Positions 26,301-35,700 of a stretch of DNA of 64,000 bases are shown in pieces (the first letter of the stretch is position 1; every line of letters starts with the position of its first letter). Location: contig SSGN01000099.1 of assembly GCA_008016945.1 (NCBI GenBank), positions 1-64,000 of the forward strand, read 5' to 3'. Made by a program: the position numbers and the translations under genes. The notes under the pieces were generated by a model. It saw only the letters and a program-made list of their open reading frames with translations. It made no database searches and had not been told where the DNA came from. This DNA is from Flavobacteriales bacterium. GTDB lineage: Bacteria; Bacteroidota; Bacteroidia; Flavobacteriales; PHOS-HE28.

Positions 26301-28348
26301 CGCTGGCCCGCGCCGTTGAAGTAGAGCGCCTTCCCACTATGGCTACCACAGACATCGCTGACCACCCCGCCCTGGATCGCGGTCCAACTGCTGCCGGGTG
26401 CGCCATCGAACAGGTCCATGGCCAGTGCACGCAGTGCCTTGCTCCCCAGCTGAACGGTCTGACCTACGCAAATGGCAGCAGGTTGTACCGTGGTCTCCAG
26501 TTCCACGATGCTCGCCGGGATCACATTCACGCGGATACTGTCATCCAGGTTCCCACAACCACTCGGGCTGAACACCCGGGCCCGGTACCATGTGGTCGAC
26601 ATTGGTGTGGCGATGGGGTCGGCGATGGTGTCGTTGCTCAAGGAGAACGCTGGCGTCCATTGCATCTCGAACCACGCCGGATCCGGTGGTGGCACCAAGG
26701 CCAATTGCACTGAGCTATACTGGCAGATGGTGATCTCCGGCTCGTCGTTCGCCGTGAGCCAGGTCGGAATGGTGAGGGGCAGCCCCACATGGTAGGTGAA
26801 GCTCCGTGGGCATCCGCTCAAGGGCGAGGTGCCCGAAACGGTGTAACTACCGGTCTGTACGGGTGTGAACGCATAGGAAAGGCCCGTGGCCAACACGGTG
26901 GAAGGTGACGCCGCCTCCGTCCAAACCGGGTTGTTCAGCGGCTCCGGAGCGTTCAACGTGATGGGGCCGCCACCACACACGATGGAGTCCTGGGGTACGG
27001 GCACCGACCTCACATCATGGATACTGGCCCCGTAGCTTTCCCCATACCCGGTCCCGAACATGTAGGCCTGAAGGCCTGCCGCAGCGCGGAGCTCATGCCG
27101 ACCGGGTGCGACAGCGAGTTTCACATGCTTGCGATCGCTGCATCCCGCGAACGATTGGAACTGGCCCGCTGGGACCACCGCGCCATCGAGGGTGAGCTGA
27201 CCTACGGCCGCGTTGGGCACCACCACACTAACGCTGTGCTGGGTGATGAGCGAGGATGCGGAGGTCTGCCACGCCACCTGTTCGGACATGCGCTCTGCCG
27301 GGGACACCAACCACATCGATGGGTCGCCATTCCCGGCACAACTGTAACCTTCCATCAACTGCACCACGCTCACGGGTTGGCTGGCTTGGATGCAGACCGG
27401 CGACGTGCTGCCGTTGATCTCATGCCGTTGCCCGGCGTTCAGGATGATCGGGGCCCCACCGTTCACGGTGACCGTGGTACCGTTCTCTTCGGCGAGGATC
27501 CGGTACGTGCTGGTGTTCACCCCATGAACCGGCGCGGTGTAGTATAGCGTACCCCATGCCGAGGTGGGAACGAGCTGTTCGAAGATCATGTCGCAAGCCT
27601 GGCATGCGCCAGGGACCGTGGCGCACATGGAACCACCGATCACCACGAACGGGCGGCAAGTACCACTGGCCGAGGTGGCCTCCACGATGGTATTGGTCAG
27701 GTCCAGTGCATCGGTGGCGGCTTGAAGCTGATAGGTCTGCCCGGCATTCAGGCTCACAACGAAAGGTACCCCAGCAAGCTGGCCGCTCGAGCTGTTGACC
27801 GATGGGGTGATCCTTATCTGGGTTCCATCCTGCGTGGCCACCACCAGCAGCTCGCTCTTGTGCAGGTTGTTGAAGTTCGGAAGACCTTGATAGGCATCCA
27901 CTCGATAGCGGTTGCCCAAAGCGGCTTCAGGAAGGACCTGCGAAGCTTCGTGCGTGAAGTTCTGTAGGCTCGTGGCCACCACGTTCACACTATCCTGGGT
28001 CTGGATGAGCACCCCCTTGGCCGCCACGACCCCCGAGCCGGTGTTCTCCGCCGATGTGGGGATATCGATCACGGTGACCCCGTTGGCCGCCACACTGAAC
28101 GTGGTGCTCCATCCGGAAAGCGGGATGCTCACAGTGCCTGTGGTCGCGTTACGCGCGATGACCTGCACCTTCAGGGTCTGTGCCCCGAAGCCGTTCTGCA
28201 TGAATCCAGTCCAGAATCGAGTGCCGCGCGTGGGAACGAGCGTTGCGTTCTGTCCGAACGAAACATGCAGGTCAATGACCGCGAGGAGCAGGATGCACCA
28301 GCGGCTCCAACGTATGGCTCCAAGAGTGGATAGTATGCAACGGCTCAT
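23336..28348 (-). CDS. Giant T9SS type B surface protein with IgGFc-binding-like and repeated Ig-like domains
   Basis: A 1670-residue exported protein. ATG 28348 gives a signal peptide (MSRCILSTLGAIRWSRWCIL and a hydrophobic core ending VSFGQ). An IgGFc-binding-like N-terminal domain (GTRFWTGFMQNGFG) follows. A reelin/MAM-like segment is at about residues 635-800 (ALYFNGAGQRYAQTTAFN). Many Ig-like repeats of about 80 residues occupy 800-1570, with the recurrent core YTWNTGATTRTI. The type B CTD is the last 90 or so residues (FVPNTFTPNGDGTNDIF and FDRWGNLLF). It is probably displayed on the cell surface by type IX secretion; an adhesive role is inferred from architecture. The open frame upstream of 28348 is non-coding in appearance. 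Confidence 0.87.
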   Translation of the reverse strand: MSRCILSTLGAIRWSRWCILLLAVIDLHVSFGQNATLVPTRGTRFWTGFMQNGFGAQTLKVQVIARNATTGTVSIPLSGWSTTFSVAANGVTVIDIPTSAENTGSGVVAAKGVLIQTQDSVNVVATSLQNFTHEASQVLPEAALGNRYRVDAYQGLPNFNNLHKSELLVVATQDGTQIRITPSVNSSSGQLAGVPFVVSLNAGQTYQLQAATDALDLTNTIVEATSASGTCRPFVVIGGSMCATVPGACQACDMIFEQLVPTSAWGTLYYTAPVHGVNTSTYRILAEENGTTVTVNGGAPIILNAGQRHEINGSTSPVCIQASQPVSVVQLMEGYSCAGNGDPSMWLVSPAERMSEQVAWQTSASSLITQHSVSVVVPNAAVGQLTLDGAVVPAGQFQSFAGCSDRKHVKLAVAPGRHELRAAAGLQAYMFGTGYGESYGASIHDVRSVPVPQDSIVCGGGPITLNAPEPLNNPVWTEAASPSTVLATGLSYAFTPVQTGSYTVSGTSPLSGCPRSFTYHVGLPLTIPTWLTANDEPEITICQYSSVQLALVPPPDPAWFEMQWTPAFSLSNDTIADPIATPMSTTWYRARVFSPSGCGNLDDSIRVNVIPASIVELETTVQPAAICVGQTVQLGSKALRALAMDLFDGAPGSSWTAIQGGVVSDVCGSHSGKALYFNGAGQRYAQTTAFNTIGGGKLRFQLKVATGTAPCDDADIGEDIVLEYSTNNGINWTLISTYDESGYPDFTPIDVSIPVGAQHTTAMFRLRQLSHNGAGHDNWAIDDFLIGRYDDAYLSYAWNGPGPLNNAGLYNPVATPTTSGWYVLNATDPAGGCVYQDSVYVRVDPAFSIAVTPNTTLCAVAGTPISATPSSGSGITYAWSPNNGTLSATNVQSPTATPVTTTTYGVVATTDIGCTASGQVTITVGQLLSMDVSASNDTLCQGQSVQLHAVADGGSGLTYAWTGAGLSSTSIPDPVATSTQTTTYTCTVTHTASGCQLSQSVTVVVTTGYTANAGPDLTLCSTLGHQLAVQHNVPNPHYTWTPAAALNAANIAAPTIMVEGSATYAVTITDANGCSVSDEVVITRAFAGVPAQATASACASTPPTITAPATGASYIWSTGQHTASIVPAVSGPHTVTVTDAQGCEVSTTFQVTLHPMPVVDLGPDVSLCGVGQYGLNAGNSGSAFAWNTGATGQQLMVTTSGTYSVQVTSPYGCVGSDAVSVALNPLPTDVLADVSSCITSPVILNAGNAGATYTWSIGATTQSIQPLASGTYSVTVTTAQQCSATFDAVVDLLPEVHVDLGPDTTVCAGSTVTLDAGNPGASYTWNTGATTRTITTTSAGTYSVTVSNAACSATDQRIIQVRSLPADLLEDATRCIGESVTLDAGIDEVTYVWSNGGTGRTIQVQQGGTYTVTLTDDIGCSATYDAVVQFVPPPVVELGPDTVLCDGEVLLLDAGVPGATYIWNTGATTRTIPVRSAGVHSVQVSNGSCQRTDSISVGFNPSPVQMATRQFRTCLGEEEHFVRIDAGNTGSRYDWSTGEHSRVILAGAYGWYVVEVTNQFDCAARDSAEVVEYCPSAIFVPNTFTPNGDGTNDIFIPVGKNIASMHLWVFDRWGNLLFESDDPTMGWDGTYAGSIVKNDIYVWRLSYKFQEKDGTLGMEQEQMGHIQVLR

Positions 28349-28548
28349 CATCGACCACCGAAGAGTGAAGGGTGGTGGCGGCCTTTCTACGCAAGGCACA
28401 CGACCAAGGTTCATGGTCGGTGCGGACCGACAAGCGACCCGCAAGTCACCCCATCCCGGTCTTGGAGCGGAAAAGCCTCTCAGGCCCCGGCCACCCTCGA
28501 CCGCGATCGCCAGCCTGCCACGGAACGGGTGCCACCGTGCCAGGTGGA

Positions 28549-30147
28549 TCAACGCCCATCGATGGGCCAATCCACCTTCACCTCCCAGGCCGCTCGAATG
28601 TTCACGGACCCCGTATGGTACCAGGTACGCTCCGGCTGCTTCAACGTGGCCCACTCCCCGGGGTCCCATCGTCCGTTACCGTTCATGTCCTCGATCAGTC
28701 GCAGGTCGCGCATGCCCGGAGACAGCAGCTTCCATTGCACCACTGGATCGGCAGCCACTACCCGGACCTCCTGTTGAACGCGTTGTTGTCCTTCAAGCAA
28801 CTGTAGTATATAACGCCGCGTGGGGTCCAGGCCGGAGAGGTTCACCTCCAGGGTGCCCGTGGAACGCTCCATGGCCGCGCCCAGCGAAACACGCAGCGAG
28901 TCATTGACCCCGCCATGGATATCGTGTACGGCCTTCGGACCCACGAGCAATCGCAATGGCATTCCATCACGCGCCTCGAACTCCAAGGCCAAGGACCGGA
29001 GGCCCTTTCGACCGATACGGTAGGGGACATCCGCACTATCGCTGCGCAAGCTGATGCGTGTACTGTCCCATTCCGCGATCGGTCGGCTGCTCCGCAGCAC
29101 GATGAATGCACCTTCGTTACCCTCGATCAGCTGTGCGGCCAGTCCGGTATGGAACGGCCGCTTGCGCGTAGGTCGATAGCCAAGCGTGTCGACCACCTCC
29201 GACCCTGCCTGGGTCTCGTACCTGCCGGAAGCCAACAGGGTGGTGTCCGACGGCCAAAGCAGCACGGTATCCTGTGTTGTGGAATACTCGGGCGTCCAGG
29301 ACAGGGAACCTCCTTCGCGCCCCACATCCCTTACCCGCACGCTGTCGACGCCTTTTGCGAACACCACCTCCAACGCGCCATCGGCGGTGACCGTATAGGC
29401 CCGTACCTGCTGGCGTGCGCTCACGGGCAGGAACACCCGCAAGTCCACGGGGGCAGCGGAAGAGTCCGAAGTGATCAGTACATGGTCGCCATCCAGGAAC
29501 GCGATCTCCTCATTGGGCAGGTCGTACCGGTAGTTGCCGTTCTTGTCCTGCAAGGCCATCACGCTGAAGCGACCCTGAGGAAGGTTCCCAATGGTGAACC
29601 TCCCTGCGGCATCGGTACGGGTCATGTATGCCGGCCTCCCCGTCCTGAAAGCGCTCGTATCACCTGCTGCGTACAGGCCCACGAGGATCCCCTTCGCGGC
29701 TGAACCGGTGAACGCATTGGTCACGGCCCCTGCCACCATCCCGCTGTCCACGGTATGTCCCGTGCTCACCACGTAGCTCAGCCCCGCGGCGATGTTCCCT
29801 TCGGTCAGGTCCTTAACGCTCTCGCCCAGGTTGAACGTGTAGGTGGTGTTCGGGGCCAATGGGGCGTTCAACCGCACCTCGAGCCGTGTGGGGCCTACGA
29901 GCCGCACATCAGGCGCGGTGTCCAACGGCGGGGAGACCAACATCCGCTCGCGCACCCGATCCAACTGGATGCGTTCATCGAACTCGAGCAGGATGGCACG
30001 CGCATTGAACGAGGTACTGCGATCCGGTGGTCGCGCATGGATCAGGGCCGGTGCCTTCACATCCTGCTCCCCGCCAGAAATGGGCTGCACGCTCGCACAG
30101 CCGCCCAAGAGCACGACCATCGCCAGCACCACACCGGAACGCCCCAT
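28549..30147 (-). CDS. Lipoprotein with N-terminal Ig-like (Big_5) domain
   Basis: A 532-residue predicted lipoprotein: MGRSGVVLAMVVLLGGCASV contains a lipobox with Cys17. An Ig-like domain of the type common in Bacteroidota follows (ILLEFDERIQLDRV and PNTTYTFNLGESVKDLTEGN), then carboxypeptidase-regulatory-like and beta-rich segments (YMTRTDAAGRFTIGNLPQG). The C-terminal DMNGNGRWDPGEW resembles a dockerin-type calcium loop. The start at 30147 overlaps the stop of msrC as TAATG, indicating translational coupling. An outer-membrane location is likely; function is unknown. Confidence 0.82.
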   Translation of the reverse strand: MGRSGVVLAMVVLLGGCASVQPISGGEQDVKAPALIHARPPDRSTSFNARAILLEFDERIQLDRVRERMLVSPPLDTAPDVRLVGPTRLEVRLNAPLAPNTTYTFNLGESVKDLTEGNIAAGLSYVVSTGHTVDSGMVAGAVTNAFTGSAAKGILVGLYAAGDTSAFRTGRPAYMTRTDAAGRFTIGNLPQGRFSVMALQDKNGNYRYDLPNEEIAFLDGDHVLITSDSSAAPVDLRVFLPVSARQQVRAYTVTADGALEVVFAKGVDSVRVRDVGREGGSLSWTPEYSTTQDTVLLWPSDTTLLASGRYETQAGSEVVDTLGYRPTRKRPFHTGLAAQLIEGNEGAFIVLRSSRPIAEWDSTRISLRSDSADVPYRIGRKGLRSLALEFEARDGMPLRLLVGPKAVHDIHGGVNDSLRVSLGAAMERSTGTLEVNLSGLDPTRRYILQLLEGQQRVQQEVRVVAADPVVQWKLLSPGMRDLRLIEDMNGNGRWDPGEWATLKQPERTWYHTGSVNIRAAWEVKVDWPIDGR

Positions 30148-30632
30148 TAGAACAAGGGCTCGAGCAGTTCGCACAATTGTTCCAGTGCGTGGCCATCCAC
30201 CACGGTGAAGTCGCCCTCCACCACGCTATCGATATCCAGAACGGCAGCGATGCGACCATCGCTATCGCGGATGGGCACCACGATCTCCGATCGAGAAGCG
30301 GCACTGCATGCGATGTGGCCGGGGAACTTCGCCACATCCGGTACGATGATGGTCTTCTCCTCCTGCCAGGAGGTGCCGCATACCCCCTTGCCATAACCGA
30401 TCCGCGTGCAAGCCACGGGGCCCTGGAAGGGGCCGAGCACCAACTCCGCCCCCATCACACGATAAAAACCGATCCAATGCCACCCGAAGGCTTGTCGTAG
30501 CGCAGCGGCCACGTTGGCCAACGCCGCGATCGGATCCCGCTCCTCGCGCAGCAGTTCGCGGATCTGTGGCATCAGCGCCGTGAAGAGCGCCACCCGGTCG
30601 TCCGTAGCAGGTAAAGTGATCTGTTCTTGCAT
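30147..30632 (-). CDS. msrC: Free methionine-(R)-sulfoxide reductase (GAF-domain fRMsr)
   Basis: A 161-residue single-GAF protein. It has the three redox cysteines of fRMsr at Cys75, Cys85 and Cys109 with the 10- and 24-residue spacing known from E. coli MsrC/YebR (GPVACTRIGYGKGVCGTSW and GHIACSAASRSE). It reduces free methionine-R-sulfoxide using thioredoxin. ATG 30632 (MQEQITLPATDD) is chosen; a -7 element lies just upstream at 30645-30652. It is the first gene of a two-gene unit with the lipoprotein. Confidence 0.93.
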   Translation of the reverse strand: MQEQITLPATDDRVALFTALMPQIRELLREERDPIAALANVAAALRQAFGWHWIGFYRVMGAELVLGPFQGPVACTRIGYGKGVCGTSWQEEKTIIVPDVAKFPGHIACSAASRSEIVVPIRDSDGRIAAVLDIDSVVEGDFTVVDGHALEQLCELLEPLF

Positions 30633-30644
30633 GCGATGTTGGTG

Positions 30645-30652
30645 CAAAGGTA
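30645..30652 (-). promoter_or_regulatory. -7 element TACCTTTG for msrC
   Basis: On the minus strand the bases read TACCTTTG, a full consensus match, ending 12 bases before ATG 30632. A very short leader is expected. Confidence 0.55.
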
Positions 30653-30669
30653 TCCCTGGCCCCAATGGC

Positions 30670-31368
30670 TCATGCACACGCGGCCGCATACACGCTGATC
30701 CGTATATCCGGGACGGTGCGGAGAGCGGCCACGCAGCCTTCCAAGGTGGCGCCTGTGGTCACCACATCGTCCACGATCAGCACATGCCTGCCGCGCAGCT
30801 TCTCCGGCTCCGGTAGATGGAACGCCTCCTTCACATTCAACCAGCGATCCAAACGGTTCCGGCGGGTCTGCGATGGCGTTCGCACCACGCGGACCAACCC
30901 CTTACCGATTTCCGGTACTGGCCACCGTTCGCGCATTCCATCCACCAGTAACTGACTCTGGTTATACCCTCGCATGTGCTCTTTACGGGGATGCAGCGGG
31001 ACGGGTATGAGCAGGTCCACCGTAGCGAAGCGTTCGCTCCGCCGAAGGTCCTCCCCCATGTAACGGCCCAACTCCAGGCCCAACTGGCGATCATGCTGAT
31101 ACTTGATCCGGTGTAGCATGTGTTGCACCATGCCATGGGGGTTGAAAAGGAGGAACGCACTCGCGGCTTCGAGCTGCGCTTTGCCTCGGAAAAGGACCTC
31201 CACCCGGTTGTTCGGGTCATCATGGAACCGGGTACGGGGCAGATCAGCCTCACAGAAGGAACACAAGCAGTGCTCGAAGTGCCGCAGGCCTTGCCCACAA
31301 CCACCACATCGCCGTGGAAGGAATAGCCCGGCGAGATCGCGGAACGCCCCTGCGATGGCGGTGGTCAT
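30670..31368 (-). CDS. ComF-family phosphoribosyltransferase-like protein
   Basis: A 232-residue protein with an N-terminal Cys-rich zinc ribbon (RRCGGCGQGL and CLCSFC, Cys21-39) and a C-terminal PRTase domain with VLIVDDVVTTGAT. ComF proteins are needed for DNA uptake in naturally competent bacteria, although many members have no tested role. The length is typical. It stands alone, upstream of msrC on the same strand. Confidence 0.9.
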   Translation of the reverse strand: MTTAIAGAFRDLAGLFLPRRCGGCGQGLRHFEHCLCSFCEADLPRTRFHDDPNNRVEVLFRGKAQLEAASAFLLFNPHGMVQHMLHRIKYQHDRQLGLELGRYMGEDLRRSERFATVDLLIPVPLHPRKEHMRGYNQSQLLVDGMRERWPVPEIGKGLVRVVRTPSQTRRNRLDRWLNVKEAFHLPEPEKLRGRHVLIVDDVVTTGATLEGCVAALRTVPDIRISVYAAACA

Positions 31369-31428
31369 GGGTTCAATACTTTGTTGATAAGCGGAACGTT
31401 ATTCTCCATGCCCCCTTTTCGGTGCCTG

Positions 31429-31456
31429 TAATTTAGCGGTCCCGAACGATTCGGGA
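31429..31456 (+). promoter_or_regulatory. Possible -7 element and leader hairpin upstream of the coiled-coil gene
   Basis: TAATTTAG (31429-31436) is a one-change match to TAnnTTTG. It is followed by a perfect 7-bp stem TCCCGAA-CGA-TTCGGGA (31440-31456) in the leader, nine bases before ATG 31465. Confidence 0.4.
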
Positions 31457-31464
31457 ACACCCCT

Positions 31465-32379
31465 ATGGAACACAACAGCGAAAACAACCCCGGATCCAAG
31501 AACCGCTCCAACACCGGCTTATTGCTGCTGGTGGTACTCCTGCTGCTCAGCAACGTGGTGATGTTCTGGATGCTTATGAACCGCGGCAAGGAGGTGGAAC
31601 AGACCCAGCAACAAGTGGCCGCGATCACCAGCGAGAAAGAGAATGTGACGGTGATGCTGGAGAACATGCTGGCATCGTATGACACATTGAAGACTGACAA
31701 TGAGCAGCTTACCGTGGAGATGGAAGCGCAGCGGGAGCGTATCGAAGGGCTGCTGGATCAGGTGAAACGTGGGAACTACGACCTGGCGAAAGCCAAGAAG
31801 GAGGCCGAGACCCTGCGGAAGATCATGAAAGGCTACGTGGTCACCATCGACTCCTTGAACCAGGCCAATGCCGCCCTCACCGCACAGAACGTGGGCCTCA
31901 CCCAGGAACTGGGCGAAGTGAAGGGCCAGAAAGAAGCCCTCACCACCGAAAAGACCGCGTTGGAAGGCAAGATCGCCAAGGGTGCGGTGCTGCACACCAC
32001 CACCATCAACGCCGGTGCCCTGTTCATGCGCAACAATGGCAAACAGGTGGATACCGATCGCGCCAAGAAGGCCGAGATGGTGAAGTGCTGCTTCACCTTG
32101 GGCCAGAACTCGGTGACCGACGCTGGCGACAAAACCCTGTATATGCGCGTGATCAGCCCCGACGGCTCGGTACTGCCCGCTGGCGACCCCAACAACCGGT
32201 TCAAATTCAATGGCGTAGAGGGAGAGTACAGCGCCAAACGCGAGGTGAACTATCAGAACCAACCCGTTGATGCGTGCATCTTCTGGAATGGCTCCGGCGA
32301 GATGCGCACCGGGCAGTATGTCGTGGAGATCTACGAATCTGGCGCCAAGGTGTCCGAATCCAAGTTCACGCTGAAGTGA
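31465..32379 (+). CDS. Membrane-anchored coiled-coil protein, conserved hypothetical
   Basis: A 304-residue protein. One transmembrane helix near residues 17-37 (GLLLLVVLLLLSNVVMFWML) is followed by a long heptad-rich coiled coil (about 40-175). The C-terminal beta-rich domain (TLYMRVISPDGSVLPAGDPN and GQYVVEIYESG) probably faces the periplasm. Proteins with this layout are common in Bacteroidota but unnamed. A strong hairpin follows the stop. No enzymatic motif is visible. Confidence 0.8.
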   Translation: MEHNSENNPGSKNRSNTGLLLLVVLLLLSNVVMFWMLMNRGKEVEQTQQQVAAITSEKENVTVMLENMLASYDTLKTDNEQLTVEMEAQRERIEGLLDQVKRGNYDLAKAKKEAETLRKIMKGYVVTIDSLNQANAALTAQNVGLTQELGEVKGQKEALTTEKTALEGKIAKGAVLHTTTINAGALFMRNNGKQVDTDRAKKAEMVKCCFTLGQNSVTDAGDKTLYMRVISPDGSVLPAGDPNNRFKFNGVEGEYSAKREVNYQNQPVDACIFWNGSGEMRTGQYVVEIYESGAKVSESKFTLK

Positions 32380-32400
32380 CCTGAACCTCATCCGACGACT

Positions 32401-32428
32401 GGAAGCCCTGGCCATGGCCGGGGCTTCC
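32401..32428 (+). terminator. Strong hairpin after the coiled-coil gene
   Basis: GGAAGCCC and GGGCTTCC form an 8-bp stem that continues as GGCC-AT-GGCC, giving a near-perfect 28-base palindrome 22 bases after the stop. It is followed by TGCTTC instead of a run of T. Confidence 0.65.
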
Positions 32429-32504
32429 TGCTTCAACGGGGGCCTCTCCCTTCGGTGTGGTGGCCTCTACGTTCGTTCACCATCCGGGCGACCTCCCTTG
32501 GTCA

Positions 32505-32702
32505 ATACCATTTCGCACCAAGGCCTATGCTAAAGATGCGACAGGTTCCTATCGCCGGACGATACAGCGGGGTCGTTGCAACGCCTAAGGCGTGGATCGC
32601 AGGGAGCGGAGCCGAGGGCCGGTGCTACGGAACGATCACGACGGAGAAGTCATGCGGAAAAAGACCGAATGGATCGGCCTACTCCTTGGTGCGAAATGGT
32701 AT
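32505..32702. mobile_element. MITE-like dispersed element, complete copy with 19-bp terminal inverted repeats
   Basis: The ends ATACCATTTCGCACCAAGG (32505-32523) and its exact reverse complement (32684-32702) enclose about 198 bp. The core (about 32575-32630) contains GCAACGCC-TAAGGCGTGG followed by ATCGCAGGGAGCGGAGC. Related cores occur inverted at about 38093-38145 and 40322-40365. No ORF of note is inside. The copy lies in a convergent gap, 18 bases from the stop of the large outer-membrane protein gene. It is probably a non-autonomous mobile or REP-like element. Confidence 0.75.
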
Positions 32703-32720
32703 AACCTGGCCACCACCGGA

Positions 32721-35700
32721 TCAGAAGAACGCCCTTACTTGGGCCCCACCCACATGCACCATGGGCACGCCCTCGGACCTTCTTCCATTATACGTGAGGT
32801 CCACTTGTAGATTGTTGCTCAGGTTCCGTTGCAAACCCACGCTCCAAGTGATGTTGGTGCCCGGCTTTAGACCCGCTAAGAGCTCGTTGCCGATGGGCGT
32901 GTTCACCACCCCATCGAACCTGATGGCCACGTGGTTGGCGGTCAAGAACAAGCTACCCTTGCCTGCGGTGTTGTAACGGAACTCCAGGCCCAGGTCCTGG
33001 ATCCGGGCACGTTCACCGCCATACTCGGGCCGGTTCTTCTTCTCGATCAGCTTGAACGTGGCGATGGCCCGCATCGAGGTGTTGGGTTGCCAGGTGATCT
33101 TCGGCCGCAACCCCTCCTGGTCCACCTTGTAGGTGCGGCCGGAGAGCAGGTCTGAACCGTTGGCCACCGAACCACGCTCCGCTTCGATCTCCACGGTCCA
33201 TTGGCGGGTGGTGTTCCAACGTACATGGAACGTATCGAACCGGCGGGAGCGCGACTCAAATCCGTTCACCAACAAACTCCGGCTCTGGTCGCGCTGCAGG
33301 GCGTGGTCCATGCTCCACTTCCGACTGGTCCGGTCGTAGTAGAAAGCATTGCGGATGGACGACGTATAGCTTGTGAGGTCGGTATCCTTGGCCTCATCCA
33401 CGAATGGATCCAGTGCATCGGTCATGTCCGTGGCAGCGGTCTTCCGGTCGATGCGCAACGACGCCAGGTCGGAGAACTTGCCCAGCCAATGCCTGAACCC
33501 CGTGGCTTCCGCCCAAAGCACGGCCGGGCGCAGGTCCAACGAGGTGCTGAACTGGTTGCTGAACGTGCGTACATATTCATTGCTGGGCACGAACACACGC
33601 AAATGGTCCGCCTCGTATGCGAAGTTGGCCAGCTCGAACTCGTTCAGCTCCTTGATCCCGTTCGCATTGTAATCGTTCCAGATGTAAAGCCCCTGGCCCG
33701 TTGGGACCGCGATGTAGATGTACTCACGCCGCTGTTCCAACCCGGACCCCAGTTCATAGAACAAATCCAGTACGGCCGCTCCCTTCAACGCCGTGAGGTC
33801 GTGATCGATCCTGGCCAGATACGTGTTCTCCGGCCGCTGCGTGGTCAAGGTACTGTCCGGCACATCAAGCCTCCTGTACGTGAACGTGGTGGCCAGCCGT
33901 TTACGCGGGTTGCGCGCAAGGTCAAGGGAAAAGCCGTAGCTGGTGGCCCGTGCACTTTCCACGAGCGCACTGTCGTATGTGGTGCGGTCCCATCGCTGGC
34001 CGCCCGCGATCCGCCATTTGTTCTTGAACGTATCCGGGCTTTGTATGAACGCCTCCCATTCATGGAACTGATAACTCCCCGTGTTCAATCCGCCGGATGG
34101 TTCCGCGATGAAGAGGTTGCGCTCATGCTCATCCTTATAGCCCACGGTGACCGCCTTGAACCGATGCTGCGCCAGCGCCTTGTGCCGCAGGAAGTCGGAA
34201 TGGCGCCCTTTGGTGGTGGTGAGCCAGCTGGCGGTGCCCACCACATCGGTCCGATGGACGTGCAGATCGCTGGTCAACTCCTGCTTCCATCCGCGGTAGC
34301 TGTCGTCCACTTGGAAGGTGGCCGCACCATAGCCGACACCTCCCATACCCTTGCGGCGCAGCTTCAATCCGGTAGCCGCCAACACTTGGTCGCCGGTCAG
34401 CGAAAGTCCGAGGATGTTCCAATTCCGGTCGAACTCCACCGCCCGGTAGCGTTCCACATATCGGAAGCCACGTGAGACCGCTTCGGTCTCCGCGCTCACG
34501 ACCAACTGCAACGTACTGTCGGACCGGCTCAATCCGAAGGCGTGTTCGCCACGGGCCATCAGACCGTAACCCTGATCATCGCTATCGCCGACATCGCTGA
34601 AGGTGTTGCGATCCTCGTTGCTGTACGCCAATTCAACGGTGGCCCGGGTGTTCGCATCGGGCACATGGTCCAGACCGATGGTGAGCGATCGCTGCGCCCG
34701 TGGGGCCACCAGCACACGCACCGGAGCATGGTCCCCCATCCGCCGCAGCACCCCATCCACCACTTGCGGTGCCACCCACCGAAAGACCCGGCCATTGGGC
34801 GTGAACTCCTGTTGAACGTAGTCCCCGGTACCCGGACCCGTCTGGGTGAAGGTGACGCGCCAAAGTGCCGAATCAGGATGTGTGCTGTGCACATACACCG
34901 GCGCATACCCGAGGGAATCCGTCCGGAGGTACAACACCTGATCATTGGCGTAACCGGTGCTGTCCGCGCCGGCCACGATGGCCGCCAAAGGATCGTCGCC
35001 GGCAAGGCGGAGAACCTCTCGCTCCGTGTCGCTCAGCTGCTGTTGCAAGGGTTGGTTCCGATGATCCTGTTCGCTGTACAGATCGAAACGAAGGGTGTTC
35101 TTGGGCCATTGAACGGTGTGTCCCAACCGCACCAAGGAACGCGCATAATTCTTGTCGGAGTACTGGAACTCCACGGTGATCCGTCGATCCTTGGTGATCA
35201 ACCGTTTCGCGGTGAAGGTGACCTCGGCGGTGTTGTAATCGATCACGTAGTCGTTCTCCTGGCCGCGTATCATCTCCTGGCCATCGATGAACACGCGCTC
35301 CGTTCCCGAGAGTACGATGATGATGGAGCCGGCCTCATTGCCTTGCAAACGGTATGGGCCTTGTACGCCTTCCACACCTTGTATGGTATTGCGCGCGAAC
35401 TTGCCCTTGCTGATGGCCACGCTCACACCCACCCTGGCCTGTGCGTTTTCGCCGTACCTCAATGGCGTATCGAAGCTGAGGCCCTTGGTCTTCTTCAGGT
35501 ACGTGAGGAAGTGGCTCTTCGGCCGTTGCAACACGATATCGCCGGCAACAAGGGCCCATCCCTTCTGGTCGTCGCCTTCAAATAGTTTGATGAAGACCTG
35601 ATCGAAGTCCTGTAACTCCAATGTGTTGCCACCCGCTTGGATCGGAATGTTATTGTCCGTGACACTGGCCAGCACATGGATGCGATCCGAGAGCCGTCCG

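Noticed and set aside
24770..26713. 647-codon plus-strand open frame
   Set aside because: It lies wholly antisense to the giant T9SS protein, whose domains and CTD are recognisable. Its translation is rich in Arg, Gly and His in the way typical of antisense frames in GC-rich genes.
33201..34475. 424-codon plus-strand open frame
   Set aside because: Antisense to the large outer-membrane protein gene and without recognisable domains.
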